Assembly (NCBI RefSeq): GCF_902489465.1
Contig: NZ_CABTZZ010000011.1
Coordinates: 1 to 61,940 of the forward strand
From: an uncultured Varibaculum sp.
GTDB lineage: Bacteria > Actinomycetota > Actinomycetes > Actinomycetales > Actinomycetaceae
DNA: 61,940 nt
Reading direction: 5' to 3'
The position numbers and the translations under genes are program-made. Of the stretch, positions 35,453 through 44,079 are shown one piece after another. Numbering within the stretch: the stretch's first letter is position 1; the number at the start of each line of letters is the position of its first letter. A model generated the notes under the pieces. It did no database searches. It worked only from the letters and a program-made list of their open reading frames with translations, and was not told where the DNA came from.

Positions 35453-35964
35453 TTCATTAATCCGTTATCTTTGATCGAGCAGTAGCCGAAGGGATTCTTT
35501 TCTAAGTAGCGTTGATGGTACTCCTGTGCCGGGTAAAAGGCGGGAAGTAGGGAAGCGCTAGCGATTTCGGTGACTGGCTCGGCTCCATAAAGGTCGCGGA
35601 TTTGGTTTCTAAGATCCAAAAGTACTGTCTGCGCTGTATGCTCTTGATCCGCCGTAGTGGGGAAAATTTGGGAGCGGTATTGCGAACCCACATCGCCGCC
35701 CTGACGGTTAAGGGTAGTGGGGTTGTGGTGGGAGAAAAATACCTCTAGCAGCTGGCGGTAACTGATCTGTGCAGGATCAAAAACCACTCGTACCGTTTCC
35801 GCGTGACCGGTAGTGTCAGTGCAAACCTGCTGGTAACTTGGGTTTTCTAGGTGTCCTCCCATGTAGCCGACTTCGGTTTGCTTCACCCCGTCTAGTTTGG
35901 AAAAAAGGCGTTCTGCTCCCCAAAAGCAGCCCATTGCAAAATAAGCGGTTTCGGTATTTCTCAT
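35443..35964 (-). CDS. msrA: Peptide methionine sulfoxide reductase A
   Basis: Reduces methionine-S-sulfoxide in proteins after oxidative damage. The 173-residue protein has the catalytic GCFWG motif with Cys13, the segment GYMGGHLENPSYQQVCTDTTGHAE near 33-56 and a C-terminal cysteine pair region (GYCSIKDNGLMKC) that can act as resolving cysteines. The macrodomain gene overlaps its end. The promoter gives a leaderless transcript. Confidence 0.96.
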   Translation of the reverse strand: MRNTETAYFAMGCFWGAERLFSKLDGVKQTEVGYMGGHLENPSYQQVCTDTTGHAETVRVVFDPAQISYRQLLEVFFSHHNPTTLNRQGGDVGSQYRSQIFPTTADQEHTAQTVLLDLRNQIRDLYGAEPVTEIASASLLPAFYPAQEYHQRYLEKNPFGYCSIKDNGLMKCN

Positions 35965-35970
35965 GGTTTC

Positions 35971-35976
35971 AGTATA
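35971..35976 (-). promoter_or_regulatory. -10 element of a probable leaderless msrA promoter
   Basis: On the minus strand TATACT is followed by GAAACC and the ATG. The six-base gap and absent ribosome site indicate transcription starting at the start codon. Confidence 0.6.
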
Positions 35977-36198
35977 GAGGGCGATAAGATATTACTCCCG
36001 GTAGCAGGACGCCAGTTACTCCAAGAAAGCGTCAGTGACCGGAATTAACTGCGGATATTTGGGACTGTGACCATTCTCGGAGGAGCGTCCTCAGCAGTGG
36101 AGTTCTACGGGACTTAGCCCACGGATGCTTCCCGAATCCACCCTAAGCGCCGGAAATAGTATCCACAATGGATGAGAGGCTGGCAGGGCGCGGAAAAT
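35977..36198. other. Intergenic stretch, no gene seen
   Basis: Between the msrA promoter and the rpsT terminators I see no coding frame, tRNA-like fold or strong hairpin. Together with the terminators it separates rpsT from msrA by 318 bases. Confidence 0.6.
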
Positions 36199-36232
36199 AA
36201 AAATATCTCACCGCATGCGGTGAGATATTTTT
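36199..36232 (-). terminator. Strong bidirectional terminator after rpsT
   Basis: A perfect 34-bp palindrome centred on CCGCATGCGG, with A5 on one side and T5 on the other, so it works as a Rho-independent terminator in either direction. It lies 50 bases beyond the rpsT stop. Confidence 0.9.
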
Positions 36233-36261
36233 CAGGTAAGACTCTATCGGGATCTTACCTG
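36233..36261 (-). terminator. Hairpin directly after rpsT
   Basis: CAGGTAAGA and TCTTACCTG form a perfect 9-bp stem with an 11-base loop between the rpsT stop and the main terminator. It may protect the 3' end or assist termination. Confidence 0.6.
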
Positions 36262-36282
36262 GTGCCAAATGCCCTCGAAGAG

Positions 36283-36549
36283 TTACTTCTCCATAGAGTT
36301 AACTAGCTTCGCCAGCTTCGACTTGCGGTTAGCCGCCTGGTTGCGGTGAATAATCTTCTTTTGCGCGGCGCGATCCAGCTTCTGGCTGGCGAGGCGCAAT
36401 TCAGATTCGGCTAGCTGGGCATCGCCAGCAGCCACCGCTTCGCGGGTACGACGTACCAGCGTCTTGAGCTCGGACTTTACCGAGCGGTTGCGCAAGCGGC
36501 GCTTTTCATTCGTACGAATACGCTTCTTCTGAGACTTAATATTTGCCAA
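36283..36549 (-). CDS. rpsT: Small ribosomal subunit protein bS20
   Basis: The 88-residue basic protein matches S20 along its length, from ANIKSQKKRIRTNEKRRLRNR to the C-terminal helix LAKLVNSMEK. The start codon is TTG, since that alone gives the family N-terminus. In Escherichia coli rpsT also starts with UUG and is translationally self-regulated, so the rare start may have a similar role. A possible -10 TAGACT on the minus strand (36676-36681) would give a leader of about 120 bases. Two hairpins end the transcript. Confidence 0.96.
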   Translation of the reverse strand: MANIKSQKKRIRTNEKRRLRNRSVKSELKTLVRRTREAVAAGDAQLAESELRLASQKLDRAAQKKIIHRNQAANRKSKLAKLVNSMEK

Positions 36550-36887
36550 TTTTTCACTCTCTATGAGTATCCAATATGCGGTCTAGAGGGCTGAGCCGGA
36601 TTCGGACTGGCGTGTGGGGCACGCTGGCAAGAAACCGGCAAGACTAAAGCCGACCGGGGCTAAAGTCCGCGAATCAGTCTAGCAGGCGCGAGCCTTAAGA
36701 CGCTAAATAATTCGGGGGTGGTAATCAAGTTCACTTCTGCGTTTCGTCTCCGGAAAGGTCAGGGCTACCTCGAGCGCTTCGGTGGAGACTCTCCTGCCAT
36801 CCTTGACAAAGCCGGCACCCAGTGAGGATCTCGCTAAAGTGTGAGCCTCAGCTACAAGATTTCCCGGCTAACGCCCAAAGGTTACCG
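36550..36887. other. rpsT leader and promoter region, no gene seen
   Basis: These 338 bases lie between the S4 gene and rpsT, both on the minus strand. Apart from the possible rpsT -10 element TAGACT (36676-36681, minus strand), I see no coding frame, tRNA or clear terminator. Confidence 0.5.
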
Positions 36888-37319
36888 CTAGCGACGTCCC
36901 TGGTTAGAGCGGCGACCTCTCAGGCGGTCTAATTGGCGACGTTCTTTTTTGGTTGGCCGGCCGGATCCTGGTTCCCGACGCGGTAGCGAGGGTAGAGACA
37001 GCTTTGGTAGGCGCTCGGGAGTTAAATCTTCATAGGCTAGGCGAGCTAGGGGATAACTTACTCGCCGCTCGAGTAGCTGCTTGACCTGTAATATGTGGTC
37101 GAAGCCTCCGATCCGCACCACTACTTGGTCGCCGAGACGAACCGGAGACGACGCCTTAGCACTCTTGCCATTGATCTTTACGTGACCAGCTTTGCAGGCT
37201 TTAGCCGCTGCCGAACGGGTTTTATACTTGCGTACCGCCCACACCCAAATGTCGGCACGCACCGAGGTGATGCTAGCGGCGGCGCCTGCTGCGCCCTCGT
37301 TATTATCTTCCATCCCCAT
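36888..37319 (-). CDS. RNA-binding S4 domain protein (Hsp15-like)
   Basis: The 143-residue protein has an S4 RNA-binding domain at about residues 20-80 (VRADIWVWAVRKYKTRSAAAKACKAGHVKINGK) and a very basic C-terminus ending RRSNQGRR. This matches the heat-shock protein 15/HslR and RqcP group, which bind the large ribosomal subunit when peptidyl-tRNA is stuck there. A second ATG two codons in is an alternative start. It diverges from the LLM gene. Confidence 0.85.
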   Translation of the reverse strand: MGMEDNNEGAAGAAASITSVRADIWVWAVRKYKTRSAAAKACKAGHVKINGKSAKASSPVRLGDQVVVRIGGFDHILQVKQLLERRVSYPLARLAYEDLTPERLPKLSLPSLPRREPGSGRPTKKERRQLDRLRGRRSNQGRR

Positions 37320-37492
37320 CTAGTTTCAGCCGCTCCTAAAGTCACTAAGTCCTACATATTCCGATTTTTAGCGCGGTTTTTTATTTTTCATTCTAAAGGT
37401 TAGCGCTTCTAGTCCCCTCAGCGGGCGTAATTAGCGTAACCTAAGAGAAGATGATTATTGCCCCCGTGAGGGGTGTTGAGGAAAGGAATAAA

Positions 37493-39082
37493 TTGGTACC
37501 TAATCCAATTCCCGCTGCCAAATTATCCAACGGGCGGGTTCCTTTGAACATTTTGGAGTTGGCGCCGCTTTCTACCGGGATGACCCGGAAAGAAGCCCTG
37601 GACACTTCGCTAAATCTGGCGAAGAATGCTGACCGTTTGGGCTACACCCGCCTGTGGGTAGCAGAACATCACGGTTCGCAAGTTTTCATGTGTTCGGCTT
37701 CATCGGTGATAATCACCCGCGCCTTGGAAAACACTACTCGTCTGCGGGTAGGTGCCGGCGGGGTGATGTTGCCTAACTGGGCTCCACTTACGGTAGCGGA
37801 AACCTACGGAACTCTTTACACCATTTACGAGGGGCGGGTTGATCTAGGATTAGGCAGGGCTCCCGGAACTGATCCAGCTACGGCTCGGGCGCTACATCGC
37901 GGCTCTAGTGAGCCAGCTTATTTCGAGGAGGATCTCGAGGAGCTCGCCAGCTACCTGTCAGATCAAAAATCAGTGGTGCACTCCGGGGTGGTTTCAGGTG
38001 CGGAAGCCTCGATTCTCGGGATTGAAGTTATCGGGGTGGATCGCCCTTACACTCGGGTACGCGCGATTCCTGGCGAGGGTACTTGCATCCCGATGTGGAT
38101 GTTGTCTTCGTCCTCTGCGGGCGCCAAGGTTGCCGCTGACCTGGGAATGCCCTATGTGTTTGCTGGTCACTTCGCTCCTTACAATGTTGATGAGGCTATC
38201 GAGATATATCGGCGCGAGTTCAACGCGAAATCCCCGACTGCCATGGTGGATCATCCGGTAGTGATGATGGGGATGAACGTGATGTGTAACGAGGACGAAG
38301 CGGAAGCAAAGTACCAGTTCACTACGACCCAACAGGTTCAGGGTAATGTGCTTTCCGGGCGGCCGGGAACGCTCACCCCGCCCACGGATGATCTGGATGC
38401 GACTTTGGGTGAAAAGCTCGCCGATCGGGTGCGGGCATTGCCCTCTATCCACGCGGTCGGCACCCCGGAGCAAGTAGTAGAGAAGATGGATTGGGTTTCC
38501 CGTAAGTACATGGTAGATGAGATCATCACCGTTACTCACGCTTACGATCCCCAAGTACGCATTCATTCTCTAGAACTGGTAGCTAAAGCCTGGGGCTTGC
38601 CGATACTGCCAGCCGAGGGGGAAGCTGAAGAAGCGGAGCAAACACCTCCCACCCCGGAACCAGAAGTGGTAGAAATTGCGGAGGAAGAACCGGAGGAAAA
38701 GGTAGCGCCTAGGCCTGGAGCGTCGCGTAATCGCTCGGCAGTCTATGGGCCGGTGCACCGCAGTGACAGGAAAAAGCCGGCATTAAAGAACTCTGGTGCG
38801 ACAAGCTCTGTGGCAGCCTCTTCCGATAGTGAGGATGCGTCAGCAAAGGCTAATGCTTCTAAAGCAGCGCCTGTTAAAAAGCCTGCGGCCAAGAAACCTG
38901 CCGCGACTAAGAAACCTGCCGCTAGGAAAACTGCGGCAAAGACCTCCACGAAAGCAGCCGCTAAACCTAAACCGGCAGCAAAGCCGGCAGCGAAGTCCGA
39001 TGTTGCTAGTGAGCAAGCGACTCCCGCAGCAAAACCAACTGCTCGCACCCGTACCCGGCGTAAGCCGCGTCCTCGTAGTTAG
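37493..39082 (+). CDS. LLM-class flavin-dependent oxidoreductase with Lys/Ala/Pro-rich tail
   Basis: Residues about 1-365 form a luciferase-like monooxygenase of the short-chain MsnO8/YwcH type: LNILELAPLSTGMTRKEAL, TRLWVAEHH, RVDLGLGRAPGTDP and MWMLSSSSAGAKVAADLG are all typical. After an acidic linker with Glu/Pro repeats, the last 90 or so residues are PAAKK and AAKKP repeats ending in RTRTRRKPRPRS, like histone H1 or mycobacterial HupB tails. The TTG start is preferred because AGGAAAGG lies six bases before it; an in-frame ATG 42 bases upstream is less likely. The substrate is unknown. TAACCT at 37436-37441 may be the -10 element. Confidence 0.88.
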   Translation: MVPNPIPAAKLSNGRVPLNILELAPLSTGMTRKEALDTSLNLAKNADRLGYTRLWVAEHHGSQVFMCSASSVIITRALENTTRLRVGAGGVMLPNWAPLTVAETYGTLYTIYEGRVDLGLGRAPGTDPATARALHRGSSEPAYFEEDLEELASYLSDQKSVVHSGVVSGAEASILGIEVIGVDRPYTRVRAIPGEGTCIPMWMLSSSSAGAKVAADLGMPYVFAGHFAPYNVDEAIEIYRREFNAKSPTAMVDHPVVMMGMNVMCNEDEAEAKYQFTTTQQVQGNVLSGRPGTLTPPTDDLDATLGEKLADRVRALPSIHAVGTPEQVVEKMDWVSRKYMVDEIITVTHAYDPQVRIHSLELVAKAWGLPILPAEGEAEEAEQTPPTPEPEVVEIAEEEPEEKVAPRPGASRNRSAVYGPVHRSDRKKPALKNSGATSSVAASSDSEDASAKANASKAAPVKKPAAKKPAATKKPAARKTAAKTSTKAAAKPKPAAKPAAKSDVASEQATPAAKPTARTRTRRKPRPRS

Positions 39083-39150
39083 GGGTTTGCGACTTAAGGC
39101 AATAGGATAACGCGAGAAGACAGCGGGATTTTAATAGGAAGATAATAGTA

Positions 39151-40998
39151 TTGGCTAGTAGCGAGCGGGATTTAGGGATTTCCCCCGGTAATACGGATCC
39201 CCAGCAGATTCGTAATTTTTGTATCATCGCCCATATCGATCATGGCAAGTCTACGCTGGCTGATCGGATGTTGGGGGACACCGGGGTGGTCTCGGAACGA
39301 GATATGCGCGAGCAATATCTGGATCGGATGGATATTGAACGCGAACGCGGAATCACGATTAAATCCCAGGCAGTGCGCATGCCCTGGCAGGTGGGGGACA
39401 CTCACTATGTGCTGAATATGATTGATACCCCCGGTCACGTGGACTTTTCTTATGAGGTGTCTCGTTCACTAGCTGCTTGCGAAGGGGCGATCTTACTAAT
39501 CGATTCTTCGCAGGGGATTGAAGCGCAAACCCTAGCGAATCTCTATCTGGCGATGGAACATGACCTGGTAATTATTCCGGTACTTAATAAGATTGATCTT
39601 CCGGCGGCGCAACCAGATCGTTGTGCGGAGGAAATCGCGGGACTGTTGGGAGGATCCCCCGAGGAATGCCTGCGGGTATCAGCCAAGACCGGTGAAGGGG
39701 TGCCGGAGCTCCTGGATCGGATTGTAGCGGAGGTTCCATCCCCTAAGTCCAGCAGTAAGGAACCGCGTGCCCTAATTTTTGATTCCGTCTACGACACTTA
39801 CCGCGGAGTAGTGACCTATGTGCGGATGATGGATGGCAGCCTTAAAAAGGGTCAGCGGGTAAAAATGATGTCCACTGGTTCTGAGCATGAGCTTTTAGAG
39901 ATTGGGGCTATTTCTCCGGAGCCTACCCCGGCTGCTGGGTTAGGGCCGGGCGAAGTGGGTTATTTGATTACTGGCGCTAAGGATGTGCGGCTATCTAAAG
40001 TTGGTGACACGGTAACCAGTGCCAAGGATCCGGCCAGTGAGATTCTTCCCGGCTATCAAGAACCTAAACCGATGGTTTATTCGGGGATCTATCCGGTAGA
40101 TGGTGATGATTTCCCGGATCTGCGAGAGGCGTTGGATCGGCTGCAGTTAAACGATGCGGCGATTACTTTTGAACCCGAAACCTCTGTGGCCTTGGGGTTT
40201 GGATTTCGCTGCGGGTTTTTGGGGTTGCTGCACCTAGAGATCGTGAAAGAGCGCCTGGAGCGGGAGGCTGGACTATCGATTATCGCTACTGCCCCCTCGG
40301 TGGTTTATCGCGTCACTCAAGAGGACGGTACGGAACTAGAAGTGACCAATCCTTCCGAATATCCGGATGGGAAAGTCATGGACGTGCAAGAACCGGTAGT
40401 GGAAGCTACGGTTTTGACTCCAAATGACTATGTAGGACGCATCATGGAGCTTTGCCAGGGCCGGCGGGGCACCTTAGGGAAGATGGAGTATCTATCCTCT
40501 GACCGGGTAGAAATGCATTATCGTCTGCCTTTAGCGGAGATCGTGTTTGACTTCTTTGACCAGCTGAAATCCCGGACGCGGGGCTTTGCTTCCTTGGATT
40601 ATCACGAGGCAGGTACCCAATCTGCTGACCTGGTGAAGGTAGATATTTTATTAAACGGCGAGGGCGTGGATGCCTTTAGCGCCATTGTGCATCGGGATGC
40701 GGCCTATGCGTATGGGGATAAAATGACGCGGCGGCTAAAAGAGTTGATTCCCCGCCAGCAATTCGAGATTCCAGTGCAAGCGGCAGTGGGTTCGCGGATT
40801 ATTGCCCGGCAAACTATTCGAGCGCTACGCAAAGATATGTTGGCGAAATGCTATGGCGGGGATATTTCCCGCAAGCGCAAACTTTTAGAAAAACAAAAGG
40901 CAGGAAAGAAACGAATGAAAGCAGTGGGCGCGGTGGAAATCCCGAACTCGGCTTTCATCGATGCCATAACCCAAGATGCTCCCACGGGAAAGGGGTAA
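39151..40998 (+). CDS. lepA: Elongation factor 4
   Basis: GTPase that acts on stalled or mistranslocated ribosomes. The 615-residue protein has the G1 motif AHIDHGKST near residues 28-36, DTPGH (G3), NKID (G4) and the LepA-specific C-terminal domain. The start is TTG with AGGAAG about nine bases before it. trmB starts three bases after the stop, followed by hemW, a common actinobacterial order. Confidence 0.97.
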   Translation: MASSERDLGISPGNTDPQQIRNFCIIAHIDHGKSTLADRMLGDTGVVSERDMREQYLDRMDIERERGITIKSQAVRMPWQVGDTHYVLNMIDTPGHVDFSYEVSRSLAACEGAILLIDSSQGIEAQTLANLYLAMEHDLVIIPVLNKIDLPAAQPDRCAEEIAGLLGGSPEECLRVSAKTGEGVPELLDRIVAEVPSPKSSSKEPRALIFDSVYDTYRGVVTYVRMMDGSLKKGQRVKMMSTGSEHELLEIGAISPEPTPAAGLGPGEVGYLITGAKDVRLSKVGDTVTSAKDPASEILPGYQEPKPMVYSGIYPVDGDDFPDLREALDRLQLNDAAITFEPETSVALGFGFRCGFLGLLHLEIVKERLEREAGLSIIATAPSVVYRVTQEDGTELEVTNPSEYPDGKVMDVQEPVVEATVLTPNDYVGRIMELCQGRRGTLGKMEYLSSDRVEMHYRLPLAEIVFDFFDQLKSRTRGFASLDYHEAGTQSADLVKVDILLNGEGVDAFSAIVHRDAAYAYGDKMTRRLKELIPRQQFEIPVQAAVGSRIIARQTIRALRKDMLAKCYGGDISRKRKLLEKQKAGKKRMKAVGAVEIPNSAFIDAITQDAPTGKG

Positions 40999-41001
40999 GT
41001 C

Positions 41002-41868
41002 ATGAGTGAAGAACTATCTGAACGCGAGGAAGCTGCAGCGGTACCAGGTTCTCAGGCGGAACTGACGGTGGGTGAAGCCGGAGGCCAGACCTCCGATTTT
41101 GACCTGTCATCTCCGGAAGGGCGCTATCTGGCCAGGTCGAAGTCTTTTGTCTCCCGGGCGCGCCAGCTTAGCGATTCTTTACAACATACTTGGGACGCCC
41201 ATGCCGGTGACTATGTAGTAACGGTACCCGTCGGTGCCGGACATACCGCGGTGGCCGAGGATGCGAAACCCTTATCGTTTAAACGTCTCTTTGATCGCAA
41301 AGCGCTGGTGCGCCTGGAAATTGGGACGGGTAACGGCGATCAGATTGTGTCGGCGGCGGTATCGCATCCTGATCGGGACTATATCGGGTTCGAAGTTTAC
41401 CGTCCGGGAGTAGCGCAAACCGTGTCGAAAGCGGTTAAAGCCGGGGTGGATAACCTGCGGATTATTGAGGCTGACGCGGCTCAAGCTTTACCGATTCTAT
41501 TTGAAGAAGCCTCCTTGGATGAGGTGTGGACTTTCTTCCCGGATCCGTGGCGCAAAACCAAACATCATAAACGGCGTCTCGTGCAGGCCGAATTTGCGCG
41601 AACGGTGGCGCGAGTACTGCGTCCCGGGGGAGTATGGCGCCTGGCCACTGACTGGTCGGATTATGCCTTCCAGATGCGGGATGTTATTGAGGATTCCCCC
41701 TATTTTGAGAACCCATATGCGGGGGTTAATCCCCATGAGGAAGACCCGGATCCGGGTCGCGGCGGTTTTGCGCCGCGTTGGGAAGGGCGCGTGATGACTA
41801 AGTTTGAGCGGCGCGCAATCGATGCGGGACGGGAAGTGTTCGACTTGGTGGCACAGCGGCTTTCGTGA
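41002..41868 (+). CDS. trmB: tRNA (guanine-N7-)-methyltransferase
   Basis: Methylates G46 of tRNA using S-adenosylmethionine. The 288-residue protein has the SAM loop LEIGTGNGDQI near residues 106-116 and the hallmark FFPDPWRKTKHHKRR near 183-197. An acidic N-terminal extension of about 35 residues is longer than usual. Its TGA overlaps the hemW GTG as GTGA. Confidence 0.95.
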   Translation: MSEELSEREEAAAVPGSQAELTVGEAGGQTSDFDLSSPEGRYLARSKSFVSRARQLSDSLQHTWDAHAGDYVVTVPVGAGHTAVAEDAKPLSFKRLFDRKALVRLEIGTGNGDQIVSAAVSHPDRDYIGFEVYRPGVAQTVSKAVKAGVDNLRIIEADAAQALPILFEEASLDEVWTFFPDPWRKTKHHKRRLVQAEFARTVARVLRPGGVWRLATDWSDYAFQMRDVIEDSPYFENPYAGVNPHEEDPDPGRGGFAPRWEGRVMTKFERRAIDAGREVFDLVAQRLS

Positions 41869-43169
41869 GTGGCACCTCCAAGCTAAAAGAGCTTTTTTCG
41901 GCTGCTTATGAGGGCGGATGCTCACAGCTCCCTGCAGTAGCGAGAGAGAACGCGACGCGGCTCGATGTGGGGCGGCAGGCGACCGACTTCGCGGTCTATA
42001 TACATGTGCCTTTTTGCCGGGTGCGCTGCGGGTACTGCGACTTCAACACCTATGTGAAAGATTTTGGAGCGGGTGCTGACCGGGCAAGCTACCATGATTC
42101 GGCGCGTAAAGAGCTGGCGCTGGCAGCCCAGTTTTTGCGCGAGCATAAGCTGGTTCCACCCCCGGCGTCCTCGGTTTATTTTGGAGGCGGTACCCCCACC
42201 CTGCTAAGCGTACGGGCGCTTCGGGAAATCCTGGAGGAAGTGGTAAGTACCTGGGGAATAGCTCCGGGCGCCGAGGTTTCGATTGAAGCTAACCCGGACA
42301 CGATAACTGACCAGGTGGCGCGGGAGCTAGCCGCCAGTGGATTTACTCGCGTGTCCCTGGGAATGCAATCGGCACTGCCGCAGGTATTGGCCACTTTGGA
42401 GCGGACTCATCGTCCGGAAAATCTTCCCCAGGCAGTAGCGGCGCTGCGCGGCGCCGGCCTCGCGGTATCTTTGGATTTGATTTACGGGACTCCGGGGGAG
42501 TCTTTAGCTGATTGGGAAGCTTCGCTGCAGGCAGCCTTGGCCTTAGAAGTTGACCATATTAGCGCCTATTCTTTGGTGATTGAGCCGGGCACGAAAATGC
42601 ATGCCCAGGTGGAGCGGGGACAACTGTCTCCGATTGATCCCGATGGCCAGGCGGAAAAATATGAAATGGCGGACTCGCTGCTAAAAGCAGCCGGTTTCGA
42701 ATGGTACGAGATCTCCAACTGGGCAAAGCGGCTAGAGGCCGAAAAACTTCCTAGCCCGCAGATTCCGGATGCTACTTATTTAACGAATGTATCGCGGCAC
42801 AACCTGGCTTATTGGCGGGACTGGAATTGGTGGGGGATCGGGCCGGGCGCGCATTCTCATCTCGGTCAGGTGCGTTGGTGGAACTGGAAACATCCCCGCG
42901 GCTACGCTAGTCGCGTAGCCGCGGGTGACCTTCCAGTTCAAGATGGGGAGGTGGTCGCGGTGGCCAGTCGGGAATTGGAACGGATTATGTTGGGGCTGCG
43001 TACCGCTGCGGGAGTAAAAAGTTTGCGGGCAGAAGAACGATCCCAGTTACCGGCGCTGGTGGCGGCGGGATATCTTGAAGAAGCGGCGGCGCGCCGGGGC
43101 GAGGCGATATTAACTTTGCGGGGGCGTTTAATGGCTGACTATGTTACCCGCGAACTTCTGGGCTGGTAA
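41865..43169 (+). CDS. hemW: Radical SAM heme chaperone HemW
   Basis: The 434-residue protein has the radical SAM motif CRVRCGYC (Cys51, 55, 58) preceded by HVPF, the GGGTPTLL loop and the C-terminal HemW domain. It was formerly annotated as oxygen-independent coproporphyrinogen oxidase, but HemW proteins bind and transfer heme. The GTG start overlaps trmB by four bases. It converges with the DUF3097 gene with a single base between the two stop codons. Confidence 0.93.
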   Translation: MSGTSKLKELFSAAYEGGCSQLPAVARENATRLDVGRQATDFAVYIHVPFCRVRCGYCDFNTYVKDFGAGADRASYHDSARKELALAAQFLREHKLVPPPASSVYFGGGTPTLLSVRALREILEEVVSTWGIAPGAEVSIEANPDTITDQVARELAASGFTRVSLGMQSALPQVLATLERTHRPENLPQAVAALRGAGLAVSLDLIYGTPGESLADWEASLQAALALEVDHISAYSLVIEPGTKMHAQVERGQLSPIDPDGQAEKYEMADSLLKAAGFEWYEISNWAKRLEAEKLPSPQIPDATYLTNVSRHNLAYWRDWNWWGIGPGAHSHLGQVRWWNWKHPRGYASRVAAGDLPVQDGEVVAVASRELERIMLGLRTAAGVKSLRAEERSQLPALVAAGYLEEAAARRGEAILTLRGRLMADYVTRELLGW

Positions 43170-43170
43170 G

Positions 43171-44058
43171 TTAGCGGGTGCCGGTGGCGGTAACGAAATC
43201 GATTAGTGATTCTACCGGCCCTAACAGCCCGGGTTCCAGGTCGCGCCAGTCGCGCACTTGGCGCAAAATGTGTTTCCAACCTTGAGCAATATCCGTCTGG
43301 CTTGCTGCTGGCAGGCCTAGCGCCTGCAGGCTGCTCACTTTAATATCGGTGCCGCGCGGTACCTGCGGCCAAGCGGATAACCCCAAGCGTTGAGGCTTTA
43401 CTGCCTGCCACACATCCACAAAGGGGTGCCCGGCAATCGCGACTGCGTCCTCGCCAAAAGTTTCTATACAGTGCTGGGCGATACGCGACTCTTTAGAGCC
43501 GGCTACCAGGTGATCTACTAAGGCGCCGATTCTTGTCTGCGAGGTAGGAGCGAACTGAGCTAACCGCTCCTGAAGATGATCCACCCCGTCCAGGATCTCT
43601 ACCACCACTCCCAGCTCTCGCAGGTCATCGCCCCAAACGTGTTCTACTAGCTCCGCGTCGTGGCGTCCTTCTACCCAAATCCGGGAAGCCCGCGCTACCC
43701 GCGCCCACTGCTTGTCCTGGCAAGGGTCGCGACGAGAACCCGAATTAGTGGCGGCGCGACCAGTTGCCAACTTAGGAGAGTTGTCGTTTTTGACTTTAGG
43801 TGCGGGAGCTCGCAGCTCTACCGGTTTTCCGTCAATCCAAAAACCGGCTCCTAGCGGGAAAGCTCGCACTTTGCCGCGGCGATCCTCCAGCTCCACCAGA
43901 TACATGCCGCCGGCTTTATAACAGCGCAACACGGCGCCTACAAAACCGGTCATCACGTCCTCAACTACCAGACCGCGGGTAGCAGCAACCGGGCGGGAAG
44001 CAGGGAGCTTGCGCCAATTATCGTTAGCGAGGACGTCTTTTCCGTAGCGATCGAACAC
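43171..44058 (-). CDS. DUF3097 family protein
   Basis: The 295-residue protein fits DUF3097, an actinobacterial family of unknown function that is usually found next to hemW or hrcA. Recognisable parts are an N-terminal segment LVVEDVMTGFVGAVLRCYKAGGMYLVELEDR, a central RASRIWVEGRHDAELVEHVWGDDLRELGVVVE stretch that resembles a Toprim-like core, and a C-terminus ending near ESLIDFVTATGTR. A nucleic-acid role would follow from the Toprim-like part (inference). The GTG start is six bases from a TATAGT element. Confidence 0.88.
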   Translation of the reverse strand: MFDRYGKDVLANDNWRKLPASRPVAATRGLVVEDVMTGFVGAVLRCYKAGGMYLVELEDRRGKVRAFPLGAGFWIDGKPVELRAPAPKVKNDNSPKLATGRAATNSGSRRDPCQDKQWARVARASRIWVEGRHDAELVEHVWGDDLRELGVVVEILDGVDHLQERLAQFAPTSQTRIGALVDHLVAGSKESRIAQHCIETFGEDAVAIAGHPFVDVWQAVKPQRLGLSAWPQVPRGTDIKVSSLQALGLPAASQTDIAQGWKHILRQVRDWRDLEPGLLGPVESLIDFVTATGTR

Positions 44059-44064
44059 GCCCTA

Positions 44065-44070
44065 ACTATA
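44065..44070 (-). promoter_or_regulatory. -10 element of a probable leaderless DUF3097 promoter
   Basis: On the minus strand TATAGT is followed by TAGGGC and the GTG start. It lies in the 21-base gap to the GST-like gene. Confidence 0.55.
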
Positions 44071-44079
44071 GGGGAAACT

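Noticed and set aside
35977..36198. tRNA or small RNA between msrA and rpsT
   Set aside because: No acceptor/T-arm signature or stable fold could be recognised by eye.
37994..38566. 190-codon antisense frame inside the LLM gene
   Set aside because: It overlaps the conserved flavin domain fully and shows no protein signature of its own.
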